Assembly: GCF_021044825.1 (NCBI RefSeq)
Contig: NZ_JAJNOC010000004.1
Coordinates: forward strand, 1 to 64,000
DNA: 64,000 bases
Direction of reading: 5' to 3'
Source: Massilia phyllostachyos
GTDB taxonomy: Bacteria; Pseudomonadota; Gammaproteobacteria; Burkholderiales; Burkholderiaceae_D
Made by a program: the position numbers and the translations under genes. This document shows positions 10,644 to 19,855 of the stretch, in pieces (position 1 is the first letter of the stretch; the number at the start of each line of letters is the position of its first letter). The notes beneath the pieces are model-generated. The model saw nothing but the letters and a program-made list of their open reading frames with translations. It searched no databases and was not told the origin of the DNA.

Positions 10644-11663
10644 TCAGGCGGCGTGCATGTTTTGCATGGCGCGGCGCAGGAAGGCGATCACGTCGTCGCC
10701 GATGCCGGTGCCGATGCGCAGCAGCGGTTCGCTTGCCGACGCTTTGCGGAACTGCGCAACCACCTCGGGATCATCACCCACCATGTCCGTGAACAGCCCG
10801 AACCAGCGGCGCGCCAGTCCCTTCGCCTGTTCCGACTGTGCTTCCGGATCAATCGCCATGCAGCCGCGGATCTCCTTCGCCAGTACGATCCATTCATCCG
10901 AATGCGCCAGCTCGTGGCGGCGCATGCGCTCGATCGTCTCTTGCGACAGGTAACGGCCGTAGACGCCGAAACGCAGCTCGGCCATCGCGCGGCGCATGTA
11001 GTCGAGCAGTTCCGGCGACATGCGCATTTCCTGTTCCCCGGCCGCGTCTTGCGCCGCCATCGTGGTCAGGCGCAGCACGAAGTCCGGGTCGCCGCCGCTG
11101 TCGCGTTCCACGCAGCGCAGCCAGCGTTCGGCGAAGGTCGTGGCTTCAGGCGAGGCCGGATCAGTGCCGCTGTCCTTCAGGGTCTGGGCGGTGCGCACCA
11201 GTTCCTGCCATTCCAGCTGGGCCTCGCGGTTCTGGTAGAGCGGCAGGCGCGCCAGTTCTTCTTGCGAAAAGTAGTGTTCGTACATCGTCATGTGCTCCAA
11301 AGTGGTCAGCCAGGTGGACAGGTCCGGCTGCTCGCCGCTTGCCAGGCGCGAACGCAGGGTCCGGAGCTGGTCGCGCATGTGCGCCGCTTCCCGGATCTGG
11401 CGCTCCAGCGCGGTCAGCTGGCGTTCGACGATGGCCAGCGGCGAGCCGGCCGGACTGTCCAGGTAAGCCCCGATGTCGCCCAGCCCCATGCCGAACGCGC
11501 GCAGGGCCTGGATCTGCTGCAGGCGCGCCACGTCGTCAAGGTTGTAGAGGCGGTAGCCGGCATCGGAACGTGCCGAAGGACGCAAGAGGCCAAGGCTGTC
11601 GTAATGGTGCAGCGTGCGGACCGTCAGGCCGGCGCGCGTTGCGAGTTCTCCCACTTTCAGCAT
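10644..11663 (-). CDS. MerR-family regulator with TipA-like effector domain
   Basis: The 339-residue protein starts MLKVGELATRAGLTVRTLHHYD, the MerR winged helix-turn-helix. It continues with SDAGYRLYNLDDVARLQQI and a coiled-coil linker (about 75-115, AIVERQLTALERQIREAAHM). The C-terminal part, with MYEHYFSQEELARL, resembles the TipAS/SkgA ligand-binding region but seems duplicated or extended (about 130-339). TipA-type regulators sense peptides or drugs. A strong MerR-type operator lies directly upstream at 11691-11723, so autoregulation is likely. No obvious target gene is adjacent. Confidence 0.88.
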   Translation of the reverse strand: MLKVGELATRAGLTVRTLHHYDSLGLLRPSARSDAGYRLYNLDDVARLQQIQALRAFGMGLGDIGAYLDSPAGSPLAIVERQLTALERQIREAAHMRDQLRTLRSRLASGEQPDLSTWLTTLEHMTMYEHYFSQEELARLPLYQNREAQLEWQELVRTAQTLKDSGTDPASPEATTFAERWLRCVERDSGGDPDFVLRLTTMAAQDAAGEQEMRMSPELLDYMRRAMAELRFGVYGRYLSQETIERMRRHELAHSDEWIVLAKEIRGCMAIDPEAQSEQAKGLARRWFGLFTDMVGDDPEVVAQFRKASASEPLLRIGTGIGDDVIAFLRRAMQNMHAA

Positions 11664-11690
11664 TCCCGTTCTCCTGTTCTTCGACCATGA

Positions 11691-11723
11691 ACAGCTTGCA
11701 GCCTCACGTCGCGTGAGGGTCAA
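11691..11723 (-). promoter_or_regulatory. MerR-type self-promoter/operator
   Basis: On the minus strand this reads TTGACC, then the perfect 7-3-7 inverted repeat CCTCACG-CGA-CGTGAGG (11702-11718), then GCTGCAAGCT. A TTGACC -35 followed by a dyad in an over-long spacer and a TGCAAGCT-like -10 is the classic architecture of promoters controlled by MerR-family activators. The site ends 28 bp before the MerR gene start. Confidence 0.75.
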
Positions 11724-11803
11724 GCACAATCTTCGGCCACGCGTCGATCGCGCGCCGCTGGCAGTACAATAATGCATTCGACAATTTTTCCAATGAGATC
11801 GCC

Positions 11804-13042
11804 ATGGCCGTCAATTCCCCTCTGCCCGTCGCCGCCGACCTGAAACCCGTCAACGGTATCGAAATCGGCTTCGCCCAAGCCGGCATCAAGAAGCCCAACC
11901 GCAAGGACCTCCTGGTCATGAAGCTGGCGGAAGGCGCGACCGTGTCCGGCGTGTTCACGCTGAACCGCTTCTGCGCCGCGCCGGTCCAGATCAGCAAGGC
12001 CAACCTGGCCGCAGTGAAGGCCGGCGGCCAGCCGATCCGCGCGCTGGTGGTCAACACCGGCAACGCCAACGCCGGCACCGGCGAGCAAGGCCTGGCCAAC
12101 GCCAATGCCACCTGCGCCGAAGTGGCCAAGCTGATGAATCTCGAGCCGCAGCAGGTGCTGCCGTTCTCCACCGGCGTGATCCTCGAACAGCTGCCGATCC
12201 AGAAGATCATCGACGGTCTGCCGGCAGCAGTCAGCAACCTGAAGGCTGACAACTGGTTCAACGCCGCCGAGGCGATCATGACCACCGACACCCAGCCGAA
12301 GGCGGCTTCGCGGACGCTTCTCATCGGCGGCCACGAAGTCACCATGACCGGCATCAGCAAGGGCGCCGGCATGATCAAGCCGAACATGGCGACCATGCTG
12401 GGTTATCTCGCCATCGACGCCAAGGTCGCGCAGCCGGTGCTGGACGAACTGGTGAAGCACGCGGCCGACCACTCCTTCAACAGCATCACCATCGACGGCG
12501 ACACCTCGACCAACGACTCCTTCATCGTGATGGCGACCGGCACCGGCGGCCTCTCGATCGACAGCGCATCCGGCGCCGATTACGAAGCGCTGAAGGAAGC
12601 CGTCACCGACATCTCGCGCAACCTGGCGCAGCAGATCATCCGCGACGGCGAAGGCGCGACCAAGTTCATGACCATCACCGTCGACGGCGGCCGCGACGTC
12701 CAGGAGTGCCGCAAGATCGCCTACGCGATCGCGCATTCGCCGCTGGTCAAGACCGCCTTCTTCGCATCGGACCCGAACCTGGGCCGCATCCTGGCCGCCG
12801 TCGGCTATGCCGGCGTCGACGACCTGGATGTGAGCAAGCTCGATCTCTACCTGGACGACGTGTGGGTCGCGAAGAGCGGCGGCCGTAATCCGGACTACAA
12901 GGAAGAAGACGGCCAGCGCGTGATGAAGCAGTCCGAGATCACCACCCGCGTGACCCTGGGCCGCGGCGACGCCACCGCCACCGTCTGGACCTGCGATCTG
13001 TCGCACGACTACGTGTCGATCAACGCGGATTATCGCTCGTAA
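11804..13042 (+). CDS. argJ: Glutamate N-acetyltransferase / amino-acid acetyltransferase ArgJ
   Basis: ArgJ recycles the acetyl group in arginine biosynthesis by moving it from N-acetylornithine to glutamate. The 412-residue precursor has the self-cleavage motif [15 protein letters not shown], with the scissile Ala196-Thr197 bond and Thr197 as the new N-terminal nucleophile. NTGNANAGTG (84-93) and [14 protein letters not shown] are further family blocks. The C-terminus is the usual short [10 protein letters not shown]. The gene heads a tight group with the DUF815 ATPase (3-bp gap) and the NUDIX gene. Confidence 0.96.
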   Translation: MAVNSPLPVAADLKPVNGIEIGFAQAGIKKPNRKDLLVMKLAEGATVSGVFTLNRFCAAPVQISKANLAAVKAGGQPIRALVVNTGNANAGTGEQGLANANATCAEVAKLMNLEPQQVLPFSTGVILEQLPIQKIIDGLPAAVSNLKADNWFNAAEAIMTTDTQPKAASRTLLIGGHEVTMTGISKGAGMIKPNMATMLGYLAIDAKVAQPVLDELVKHAADHSFNSITIDGDTSTNDSFIVMATGTGGLSIDSASGADYEALKEAVTDISRNLAQQIIRDGEGATKFMTITVDGGRDVQECRKIAYAIAHSPLVKTAFFASDPNLGRILAAVGYAGVDDLDVSKLDLYLDDVWVAKSGGRNPDYKEEDGQRVMKQSEITTRVTLGRGDATATVWTCDLSHDYVSINADYRS

Positions 13043-13045
13043 GCG

Positions 13046-13951
13046 ATGACGCCCCTCGAGCAGTTCCTGCACCGCGCCGAAGCCGTGCTGGCGCGGGTCG
13101 AGGCGGTGCTGCCGCCGGCGGTCCCGCGCGAGCCGGACTGGAAGCGCAGCTTTGCTTTCCGCTGGCGCAAGCGCCTTAGTAGCAACATCGGCGGCGGCGG
13201 GAAGTACCTGGCGCCGGTGCTGCACGCATCGACCATCCAGCTGGACGACTTGCAGCACGTCGATGCGCAGAAGCGCCAGATCGAGCAGAACACCCGCCAG
13301 TTCGTGCTGCGCCGCCCGGCCAACAACGTGCTGCTGACCGGCGCGCGCGGCACCGGCAAGTCCTCGCTGATCAAGGCATGCCTCAACGGCTTCGCCGAGC
13401 AGGGCCTGCGCCTGATCGAGGTCGATAAAGCCGACCTGGCCGATCTGCCCGACATCGTCGACCTGGTGGCGGGGCGGCCGGAGCGCTTCGTGATCTTCTG
13501 CGACGACCTGTCGTTCGAAGAAGGCGAGGCCGGCTACAAGGCGCTGAAGGTGGCGCTGGACGGCAGCATCTCGGCGCAGTCGGACAATGTGCTGATCTAC
13601 GCGACCTCGAACCGGCGCCACCTGATGCCTTCAAGGCTGTCGGACAATGCCGGCTACACGCACGGCGACGACGGCGATCTGCACCCGGGCGAGACGGTCG
13701 AAGAGAAGATCTCGCTGTCGGAACGCTTTGGATTGTGGCTGTCGTTCTATCCCTTCAAGCAGGACGACTACCTGGGGATCGTGGCGCACTGGCTGGCCAG
13801 CTTCGGCTGCACGGCTGAACAGATCGAGTCGGCGCGATTGGCGTCCCTGCAGTGGGCGCTGCAGCGCGGCTCGCGTTCGGGCCGCGTGGCCTGGCAGTTT
13901 GCGAAGGACTATGCCGGCAAGCTGCCGGCTGGTGAAACGAATGAGTCATGA
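13046..13951 (+). CDS. DUF815 AAA-type ATPase
   Basis: Predicted P-loop ATPase of 301 residues. Walker A GARGTGKSS lies at 99-107, Walker B FVIFCDD at 148-154 and a sensor-like block YATSNRRHL at 185-193, followed by MPSRLSDN. These are hallmarks of DUF815, a widely conserved AAA family of unknown cellular role. No membrane segment is present. It starts 3 bp after argJ and overlaps the NUDIX gene by 11 bp, so the three are probably co-transcribed. The conserved pairing with argJ and a MutT-like gene in related bacteria looks positional rather than functional. Confidence 0.88.
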   Translation: MTPLEQFLHRAEAVLARVEAVLPPAVPREPDWKRSFAFRWRKRLSSNIGGGGKYLAPVLHASTIQLDDLQHVDAQKRQIEQNTRQFVLRRPANNVLLTGARGTGKSSLIKACLNGFAEQGLRLIEVDKADLADLPDIVDLVAGRPERFVIFCDDLSFEEGEAGYKALKVALDGSISAQSDNVLIYATSNRRHLMPSRLSDNAGYTHGDDGDLHPGETVEEKISLSERFGLWLSFYPFKQDDYLGIVAHWLASFGCTAEQIESARLASLQWALQRGSRSGRVAWQFAKDYAGKLPAGETNES

Positions 13952-14357
13952 AGTGAAGAAGCCGGTGGACGTCGCGGTCGGCATCCTGATGCGCGCGAAC
14001 GGCGACGTGCTGCTGGGCCAGCGGCCGGAAGGCAAGCCGTATGCGGGCTACTGGGAGTTCCCGGGCGGGAAAGTCGAGCAGGGCGAGGACATCTTCCACG
14101 CGCTGCAGCGCGAGTTCCTGGAAGAGCTGGGGATCGAGGTGCTCAGCGGCGAGGCGTGGTGCTGCGTCGAGCACGTGTACGAGCACGCGCATGTGCGCTT
14201 GTACTTCTACATCTGCCGCGAGTGGAACGGGGAGCCGCAAAGCCTGGAAGGGCAGGCATTTGCGTGGCAGGGGGCGTATAGCGTCAGTCCCTTGTTGCCG
14301 GCGACTATTCCGCTGTTAGAGTGGCTGGATAAAGTACGCTATCCGTCGGCAGCGTAA
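13941..14357 (+). CDS. NUDIX hydrolase, MutT-like (8-oxo-dGTP diphosphatase type)
   Basis: Hydrolyses nucleoside diphosphate-linked substrates; MutT members remove 8-oxo-dGTP from the nucleotide pool. The 138-residue product has a complete NUDIX box at residues 43-65 (G, then E49, R57-E58, E61-E62, G64). It is preceded by GQRPEGKPYAGYWEFPGG, the usual MutT lead-in. The ATG at 13941 lies inside the end of the DUF815 gene in another frame. Substrate specificity is inferred from similarity to MutT only. Confidence 0.88.
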   Translation: MSHEVKKPVDVAVGILMRANGDVLLGQRPEGKPYAGYWEFPGGKVEQGEDIFHALQREFLEELGIEVLSGEAWCCVEHVYEHAHVRLYFYICREWNGEPQSLEGQAFAWQGAYSVSPLLPATIPLLEWLDKVRYPSAA

Positions 14358-14379
14358 TTTAGTACGGCTAGCAGTAGCA

Positions 14380-14486
14380 CGTCATCCCGGCGAAGGCCGG
14401 GATCCAAGTTCGTCAGTCCGCCACGAACGTCAAATTGGGTTCCGGCCTTCGCCGGAAGTCGTAGGCGCCAGTGGCGCGTACGACGT
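14380..14486. repeat. Dispersed composite palindromic repeat, copy beside yacG
   Basis: Left arm CCCGGCGAAGGCCGGGATCC followed by AAGTTCGT. A 9-bp loop follows. The right arm is ACGAACGTCAAATTGGGTTC, then CGGCCTTCGCCGG, then the 27-bp palindrome at 14458-14484. The arms are inverted copies, so the whole 107-bp unit can form one large branched hairpin. It separates the convergent NUDIX and yacG genes. Confidence 0.8.
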
Positions 14487-14505
14487 GCTAGAGGCGCAGG
14501 CCGAC

Positions 14506-14688
14506 TCAATCATCCGCCAGCTTGTCATCCTGCGGATCGCTCGCCGCCGCCCCGGGAATCGTGTACTTCTCTTCGGCCCAGGCGCCCAGGTCGATCTGCT
14601 TGCAGCGCTCCGAGCAGAAAGGGCGGAATTTGTTCGCCGGGGTCCATTCGACCTTCTTGCCGCAGGTCGGGCAGGCTACAACAGTCAT
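14506..14688 (-). CDS. yacG: DNA gyrase inhibitor / zinc-binding protein YacG
   Basis: A 60-residue zinc protein with two Cys pairs (Cys6-x2-Cys9 in VACPTCGK and Cys25-x3-Cys29 in FCSERCK), then [14 protein letters not shown], the standard YacG signature. In E. coli, YacG binds GyrB and inhibits gyrase. It is the last gene of the pilD-coaE-zapD-yacG block and starts 18 bp after zapD. Confidence 0.95.
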   Translation of the reverse strand: MTVVACPTCGKKVEWTPANKFRPFCSERCKQIDLGAWAEEKYTIPGAAASDPQDDKLADD

Positions 14689-14706
14689 GTCACTACCAAT
14701 CGAGAA

Positions 14707-15462
14707 TCAAAAATTGCAGAGGGTCAGGTTGAAGGGCACGTCTTCCTCGAGCGCCTTCGGCTTGCAGTCGCCGTCCTGGGTCGTGAAGCGCACCCACAGC
14801 ATGTACTTGTTGGCCGAAATCTCGGGAATCGCCCCGAGCGTCTCGTCGACCGACAGGCGCAGCATCTGGTAGACCTTGCCTTGCAACATCTGCTGGTAGC
14901 TGCCGCCGGTGGCGATCATCTTGACCGGGCCGCCGGAGTCGCGCAGCAGGCGCAGCACGAGGGCCAGGGCTTCGAACAGCGCCGCCAGCGGGGCGAACCA
15001 GCCCATGATGTCGGCGTGGCGCTGTTCGGCGGGACGCTTCTGCCAGGCATAGTATGAGGGCAAATCGAATTCGCAGGCGCCGCCCGGGATGATGGTGCGG
15101 CCGCGGATGCTCATCAGCCATTCGTTGTCGCGCACGTTCTGGCCGGTCTTGCCCTGGGCGGCCACGAGGGCGCCGCTGACGGCATCGAGTTCGGCCAGGA
15201 CGGCGTCGAGGGCTTCGGCGGCGACGTTCGGGTTGCTGCGGTAGGTGAGCAGGCTCTGCTTCTGACGCTCGAGTTCCTGCAGGAGGTCGGACTTCAGGTC
15301 GGCGCGGCCGGCCACTTCCAGCATGTCGAAGATCGTGGCCAGGGCCACGTGGTGCTGCATCGGGTGCTCTTGGTGCACAAAAAACTTGAACTTCTCGTAC
15401 AAATCTTCCAGCCGCAACAACGTGCGAATCCGCTCGTTGAAAGGATATTCGTAGACGATCAA
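14707..15462 (-). CDS. zapD: Cell division protein ZapD
   Basis: ZapD bundles FtsZ filaments at the division ring. The 251-residue product begins [20 protein letters not shown], the highly conserved ZapD N-terminus. It contains [16 protein letters not shown] and [20 protein letters not shown], also family signatures. Length is normal and there is no membrane segment. It lies between coaE and yacG as in many beta- and gammaproteobacteria. Confidence 0.95.
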   Translation of the reverse strand: MIVYEYPFNERIRTLLRLEDLYEKFKFFVHQEHPMQHHVALATIFDMLEVAGRADLKSDLLQELERQKQSLLTYRSNPNVAAEALDAVLAELDAVSGALVAAQGKTGQNVRDNEWLMSIRGRTIIPGGACEFDLPSYYAWQKRPAEQRHADIMGWFAPLAALFEALALVLRLLRDSGGPVKMIATGGSYQQMLQGKVYQMLRLSVDETLGAIPEISANKYMLWVRFTTQDGDCKPKALEEDVPFNLTLCNF

Positions 15463-15552
15463 AATGACATTCCTCTGAATGTAGGCTGGCGAGCAACTCC
15501 GTGATTCTGAACCATGCTGGGCAAAATTACAAATGCTGCATGGACTTTCATG

Positions 15553-16173
15553 TCATTGTCTTGCCTGGGACAGGTACATGGCGTGCAGCAGCTCTACCTG
15601 AGGGTATAGAGCGTCGAGCCCGTCGTCGTTCAGGATGATGTCGTCGGCCGCCGCGCGGCGCTGTGCGCGCGTGACCTGGGCCGCCATGATGGCGCGCACT
15701 TGCTCTTCGCTGATGCTGCTGCGGGCCATCACCCGCGCGATCTGGATTTCCTCGGGACAGTCGATCGCCAGCACCCGTGTGACCCGCTCGCGCCAGCTGC
15801 CGGACTCTATCAAAAGAGGGACGACGAAGATCACGTAGGCGCCGGTCGCGATCGCGGCGGCCGCAGCCGTGGCCTCGCGAATGCGCGGGTGCAGGATGCC
15901 TTCCAGTCGCGCGCGTGCGGTCGCATCCGTAAATACGAGGGCGCGCATCCTGGCGCGGTCGAGGGCGCCGTCCGCCGTGGCGAAGTCTGCGCCGAACTCG
16001 GCCAGTAGGGCCGGCATTGCCGCGCCGTGCGGGGCGGTCAGGGAGTGGGCGATGACGTCGGTGTCGATCACCGATGCGCCCAGCTCCGCGAACATGTCGG
16101 CCACCGTGGTCTTGCCGCAGCCGATGCCGCCGGTGAGGCCGACCGAGAACGTCAATGTGGTCTGCCCGGCCAT
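15553..16173 (-). CDS. coaE: Dephospho-CoA kinase
   Basis: Last step of coenzyme A synthesis: ATP-dependent phosphorylation of dephospho-CoA. The 206-residue product has the P-loop GGIGCGKTT at 15-23, the [14 protein letters not shown] substrate block and [27 protein letters not shown] core segments. The start [18 protein letters not shown] is slightly longer than the minimal family N-terminus; no better internal start exists before the P-loop. It sits 7 bp downstream of pilD. Confidence 0.95.
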   Translation of the reverse strand: MAGQTTLTFSVGLTGGIGCGKTTVADMFAELGASVIDTDVIAHSLTAPHGAAMPALLAEFGADFATADGALDRARMRALVFTDATARARLEGILHPRIREATAAAAAIATGAYVIFVVPLLIESGSWRERVTRVLAIDCPEEIQIARVMARSSISEEQVRAIMAAQVTRAQRRAAADDIILNDDGLDALYPQVELLHAMYLSQARQ

Positions 16174-16180
16174 GCTGGCC

Positions 16181-17056
16181 TCAGGCGCCGGCCACGAAGC
16201 CGGCCAGGCGCGCGCTGATGCCGCTGCCGTAGAGCAGGGCGATCAGGCCGGCCGCCGCCAGGTAGGGACCGAAGGGAATCGGCTTGTCGCGGCCGCGCTT
16301 GGCGAACACGATCAGGCTGATGCCGACCACCGCCCCCACCACCGAAGACAGCAGGATAATGGTCGGCAGCATCGCCCAGCCGAGCCAGGCGCCCAGCGCC
16401 GCCAGCAGCTTGAAGTCGCCGTAGCCCATGCCTTCCTTGCCGGTCACCAGCTTGAACAGCCAATACACGGCCCACAGCACCAGGTAGCCGGCCGCCGCGC
16501 CGATCACGGCGTCCTGCAGCGGCACGAAGGTGCCGTTCAGGTTGATCAGCAGGCCGGCCCACAGCAGCGGATAGGTCAGGTCGTCCGGCAGCAGCTGGGT
16601 GTCGATGTCGATGAAGGTCATCGCGACCAGCAGGAACAGGAACAGCAGGGTCGCCAGGCCCGCCAGGCCGCTGCCGAAGGTCCAGACCAGCACGCCCGCC
16701 AGCACGCCGGTGAGCAGCTCGACCGCCGGATAGCGCGCGGAGATTGGCGCCTTGCACTTGCGGCACTTGCCGCGCAGGGCCAGCCAACTGATCACGGGAA
16801 TGTTTTCCATCGCCGTGATCTGGTGGCCGCAGCAGGGGCAGGCCGAGCGGGGCACCATCAGGTTGTAGCGGTCGGTGTGCGGCGGCTCCTTGCCGCTTTC
16901 CTGCGCCACATAGTTATCGGACTCGCGCTGCATCATCTTCGGGATGCGGTGGATGACCACGTTCAGGAAACTGCCGACCAAGAGGCCGAACAGGGCGGCC
17001 ACCAGGGTGGCGCTGAGGGTGGCCGGCGGGGCGAACAGGAAGAAGTCCAGGGGCAT
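16181..17056 (-). CDS. pilD: Type IV prepilin peptidase / N-methyltransferase PilD
   Basis: Inner-membrane aspartyl protease that cleaves and N-methylates type IV prepilins and type II secretion pseudopilins. The 291-residue protein has the N-terminal helix with [13 protein letters not shown] and a zinc-type tetracysteine domain (Cys73, Cys76, Cys98, Cys101). The catalytic blocks are [11 protein letters not shown] (148-158) and GYGDFK (211-216). Several C-terminal membrane helices follow. It heads the coaE-zapD-yacG block. The usual upstream partners pilB and pilC lie 8 kb away, beyond an AT-rich island. Confidence 0.95.
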   Translation of the reverse strand: MPLDFFLFAPPATLSATLVAALFGLLVGSFLNVVIHRIPKMMQRESDNYVAQESGKEPPHTDRYNLMVPRSACPCCGHQITAMENIPVISWLALRGKCRKCKAPISARYPAVELLTGVLAGVLVWTFGSGLAGLATLLFLFLLVAMTFIDIDTQLLPDDLTYPLLWAGLLINLNGTFVPLQDAVIGAAAGYLVLWAVYWLFKLVTGKEGMGYGDFKLLAALGAWLGWAMLPTIILLSSVVGAVVGISLIVFAKRGRDKPIPFGPYLAAAGLIALLYGSGISARLAGFVAGA

Positions 17057-17246
17057 GGCGGCAGGATCCGATCAGAAGGTGTTGGCGGCGGTGCGAGAAT
17101 GATTCTCCAGATCAATCTATTGTAGAGCTTTCGATGCGATTTGGCGAAGCTTCGCAGGGACGCGTCCATGGCGCACGATTGTCGCGGATCAGGCCCCATC
17201 CGTGGCGCGCGGCTACGCTGGACTTTTATCGCCGCCGGGTGCCGCC

Positions 17247-18617
17247 ATGCCACGCGCCAGCTTCACCTTCCTGAACCACGCCTGTTTCATGGTGCGCACC
17301 GATGGCGCGCTGCTGCTGGCCGATCCCTGGCTCGAGGGCGCGGTGTTCGACAACGCCTGGGCGCTGATGGACCCGTCCGGCAGCGAGGGCGAGCTGCTCG
17401 AGCTCCTCAATGGTGCCGGCGTGCCGGTCTACATCTGGTGTTCGCGCGCCACGCCGGACCGCCTGGTCCTGCCTTTCCTGCGCCGTTTTCGGGAAGAATT
17501 CCGCGGCATCGCCACCTTCCTCTACCGCCCCGGACGCGACCTGCGCCTTGGCGACGAGCTGCGGCGCCTGCGCCTGCCGGTGGCGGAATGCCCGGACGGC
17601 GCCACCGTCGACCTGGCCGGCGACCTGCGCCTGACCGCCCTGAGCAATGGCGACGGCGACACTGCCTGTCTGATCGGCGCCGGCGGCCGCCACATCCTCA
17701 GCCTGGGCGACCGCGCGCTGCCGACCGCCGCCGCCTGCCAGGCGCTGCTGCCACGCATCGGCCAGATCGCGCCGCGAATCGATGTGCTGTTGACGGGCTT
17801 CGGTACGATGGGCTGGTGCGGCAACCCGGACAGCTTCGCGGCGCGCGAGGCGGCGGCCAAGGCGGCGGTCGAGCGGCTGGCGTCCCAGATCGAAAGGCTG
17901 CGGCCCAGGCTGGTGGTGCCGGTGGCCTCCTTTGCGCGTTTCGCGCGCGCCGACAATGCCTGGCTCAACGGCGGCCGGCTGGCGCCGCGCGAATTGCTGG
18001 ACGCGCCGCGGCTGGAAACCCTGCGCGGCCTGATCCGCTTCATGGCGCCCGGCGACCGCGTCGACCTGCAGCGCGACACGCCGGCCACCCTGGCGGCGCG
18101 CCACGAAGCCGCACTGGAACGCTGGGGCGCCTGCTGGCGCAACCGCCCGCCACCGCTGCCGCGTCCGCCGCAAGCTTCGGTCGGCGAACTCAAGGCCGCC
18201 TTCTCGCGCTACCGCGAACACGTGGCCGAGGGCCTCTACCGGCTGCCGCGCCTGCTCGAAATGCTGGGCGTGGTGCGCCCGCTGCTGCTGCACCTGCCCG
18301 ACCTGCGCCAGAACGTGGAACTGTCCTACCGCCACGGCCTGCGCCTGCAGCCCAGGGAAATGGCAGCCCACATCGCCATGTTCTCCGGCACCGCACTGCG
18401 CCTGCTCACCAGCGCGGATGGGTTCGAGACCGTGTATGCAGGCGGCTGTTTCTGGACCCTGCGCAGGAGCGGCCTGTCCGCCTTCGGCCGCTTCTTCCTG
18501 CCGCAACGCATGGCAAGGCGCGGGGCGGACCGGCGGCGGCCGTTGGCGATGGGCGGCGTGCTGTGGCGGGCGCTGCTGGGTCGAATGGCGCGGCGACTGC
18601 ACGCCGCGCTACGCTAG
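17247..18617 (+). CDS. Metallo-beta-lactamase-fold protein with degenerate metal-binding motif
   Basis: The 456-residue protein begins MPRASFTFLNHACFMV and then ALLLADPWLEGAVFDNAW. This matches the start of MBL-fold proteins related to CMP-N-acetylneuraminate hydroxylase and UlaG (NHAS...L-DPWL-G). Where that family has an ISHxHPDH metal motif, this protein reads YIWCSRATPDR (62-72), so the histidines are lost. The C-terminal half (about 260-456) is Arg-rich, unassigned and ends with basic helices. It may be a non-catalytic paralogue or bind a ligand differently. The ATG at 17247 is chosen because the homology begins there. It is a single gene, divergent from pilD. Confidence 0.6.
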   Translation: MPRASFTFLNHACFMVRTDGALLLADPWLEGAVFDNAWALMDPSGSEGELLELLNGAGVPVYIWCSRATPDRLVLPFLRRFREEFRGIATFLYRPGRDLRLGDELRRLRLPVAECPDGATVDLAGDLRLTALSNGDGDTACLIGAGGRHILSLGDRALPTAAACQALLPRIGQIAPRIDVLLTGFGTMGWCGNPDSFAAREAAAKAAVERLASQIERLRPRLVVPVASFARFARADNAWLNGGRLAPRELLDAPRLETLRGLIRFMAPGDRVDLQRDTPATLAARHEAALERWGACWRNRPPPLPRPPQASVGELKAAFSRYREHVAEGLYRLPRLLEMLGVVRPLLLHLPDLRQNVELSYRHGLRLQPREMAAHIAMFSGTALRLLTSADGFETVYAGGCFWTLRRSGLSAFGRFFLPQRMARRGADRRRPLAMGGVLWRALLGRMARRLHAALR

Positions 18618-18642
18618 GCGCACCTTTCCACCGCTAGCCTGG

Positions 18643-18678
18643 AGGCCGTCGCACCGGCGCAGGCCGGTGCCCAATTTT
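18643..18678. repeat. Half copy of the dispersed palindromic repeat
   Basis: Only one arm is present: GGCCGTCGCACCGGCGCAGG then CCGGTGCCCAATTTTT. It closely matches the left arm of the copy at 10505. It sits just after the MBL-fold gene. Confidence 0.65.
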
Positions 18679-18799
18679 TCAGCATAACGATAAGCTGTGC
18701 GGACACCAGGACGTCGCAGAGTGGACAGATCCTGCCCATGCGGTCAACGAACGGTGTCGAGCCGCCGAGCCGTCCATCGCCGTGATTTGAACGAGTTGA

Positions 18800-18831
18800 G
18801 GGGGAATCCAGTCCACCTGACTGAATTCCCC
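18800..18831 (-). terminator. Hairpin downstream of the TerC gene
   Basis: GGGGAATCCAGT at 18801-18812 pairs, with one mismatch, with ACTGAATTCCCC at 18820-18831 around a short loop. It lies 8 bp beyond the TerC stop on the minus strand. There is no strong T-run, so termination activity is uncertain. Confidence 0.45.
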
Positions 18832-18838
18832 ACCCGCC

Positions 18839-19834
18839 CTACGCTACATGCGGCGGATCATTGCGCGTCTTCCACAGCGAATACAGCACGCCCGACGCAA
18901 TCAGCACCCCCGTGATCGCCAGCGACAAGCCCGCCGGCACCTTCCCGCCGAACACGAAGTCACCCAGGAAGATCTTCGACCCGATAAACACCAGCACCGC
19001 CGCCAGCGAATACTTCAGGTAGTGGAAGCGCTCCACCATCGCCGCCAGCGCGAAGTACAGCGCACGCAGGCCCAGCACAGCGAAGATGTTCGAGGTGTAC
19101 ACGATGAACGGATCGCTGGTGATCGCAAAGATCGCCGGCACGCTGTCCACCGCGAACACCACGTCCGTGATCTCGACCATGCACAGCGCCAGGAACAGCG
19201 GCGTCGCCCACAGCACGGTCTTGCCCGGCACCGCCGGGTCCGGCTGGCGCACCAGGAAATGATTCCCGTGCAGCTCCGGCGTGATGCGCAGGTGGCGCTT
19301 CAGCCAGGACAGCACCTTGCTCTCGCGAATGTCGTCGCTGCTGGTATCCACGAAAAACATCTTGATGCCGGTGAAGACCAGGAAGGCGCCGAACAGGTAC
19401 AGGGTCCAGTAGTAGTTTTCGACCAGGGCCGAGCCGGCGCCGATCATGATGCCGCGCGTCACGATCACGCCCATGATGCCCCAGAACAGCACCCGGTGCT
19501 GATAGAGCGGCGGGATGGCCAGGGTCGCGAAGATCAGCGAGATCACGAAGATATTGTCTAGCGACAGGCTCTTCTCGATCAGGAAGCCGGTATAGAACTG
19601 CATCCCTTTTTCGCCGCCGAACTCATGCCAGACCCAGAGGCCGAACAGCAGGCCCGCGGTCAGGTAGAGCGCAGACAACTTGAGGCTTTCCTTGACCCCG
19701 ATGATGTGATCCTTCTTGTTCAGGACGCCGAGGTCGAAGGCGAGCAGGACCACGACGATCGTGAGAAACACCAGCCAGGACCAGGCGGGGGTTCCCAACC
19801 AGAGTGTTGTAAGCATGTCCATGATGGGCTCCAT
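18839..19834 (-). CDS. TerC/Alx-family integral membrane protein
   Basis: TerC-family proteins are multi-pass membrane proteins linked to tellurite resistance, metal homeostasis (Alx, manganese export) and loading of metal onto exported enzymes. The 331-residue product has the family blocks TGFLIEKSLSLDNIFV, LFWGIMGVIVTRGIMI and MVEITDVVFAVDSVPAI, with the conserved acidic residues in membrane helices. It is 21 bp downstream of the TerB-like gene. An internal ATG at 19822 has a GGAG upstream and may be the true start. No yybP-ykoY riboswitch can fit in the 21-bp gap. Confidence 0.9.
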   Translation of the reverse strand: MEPIMDMLTTLWLGTPAWSWLVFLTIVVVLLAFDLGVLNKKDHIIGVKESLKLSALYLTAGLLFGLWVWHEFGGEKGMQFYTGFLIEKSLSLDNIFVISLIFATLAIPPLYQHRVLFWGIMGVIVTRGIMIGAGSALVENYYWTLYLFGAFLVFTGIKMFFVDTSSDDIRESKVLSWLKRHLRITPELHGNHFLVRQPDPAVPGKTVLWATPLFLALCMVEITDVVFAVDSVPAIFAITSDPFIVYTSNIFAVLGLRALYFALAAMVERFHYLKYSLAAVLVFIGSKIFLGDFVFGGKVPAGLSLAITGVLIASGVLYSLWKTRNDPPHVA

Positions 19835-19855
19835 TTATCCGTAGAGGTTGCGGCC

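Noticed and set aside
19835-19855. A yybP-ykoY manganese riboswitch ahead of the TerC gene
   Set aside because: The gap to the upstream TerB-like gene is only 21 bp, far too short for the aptamer.
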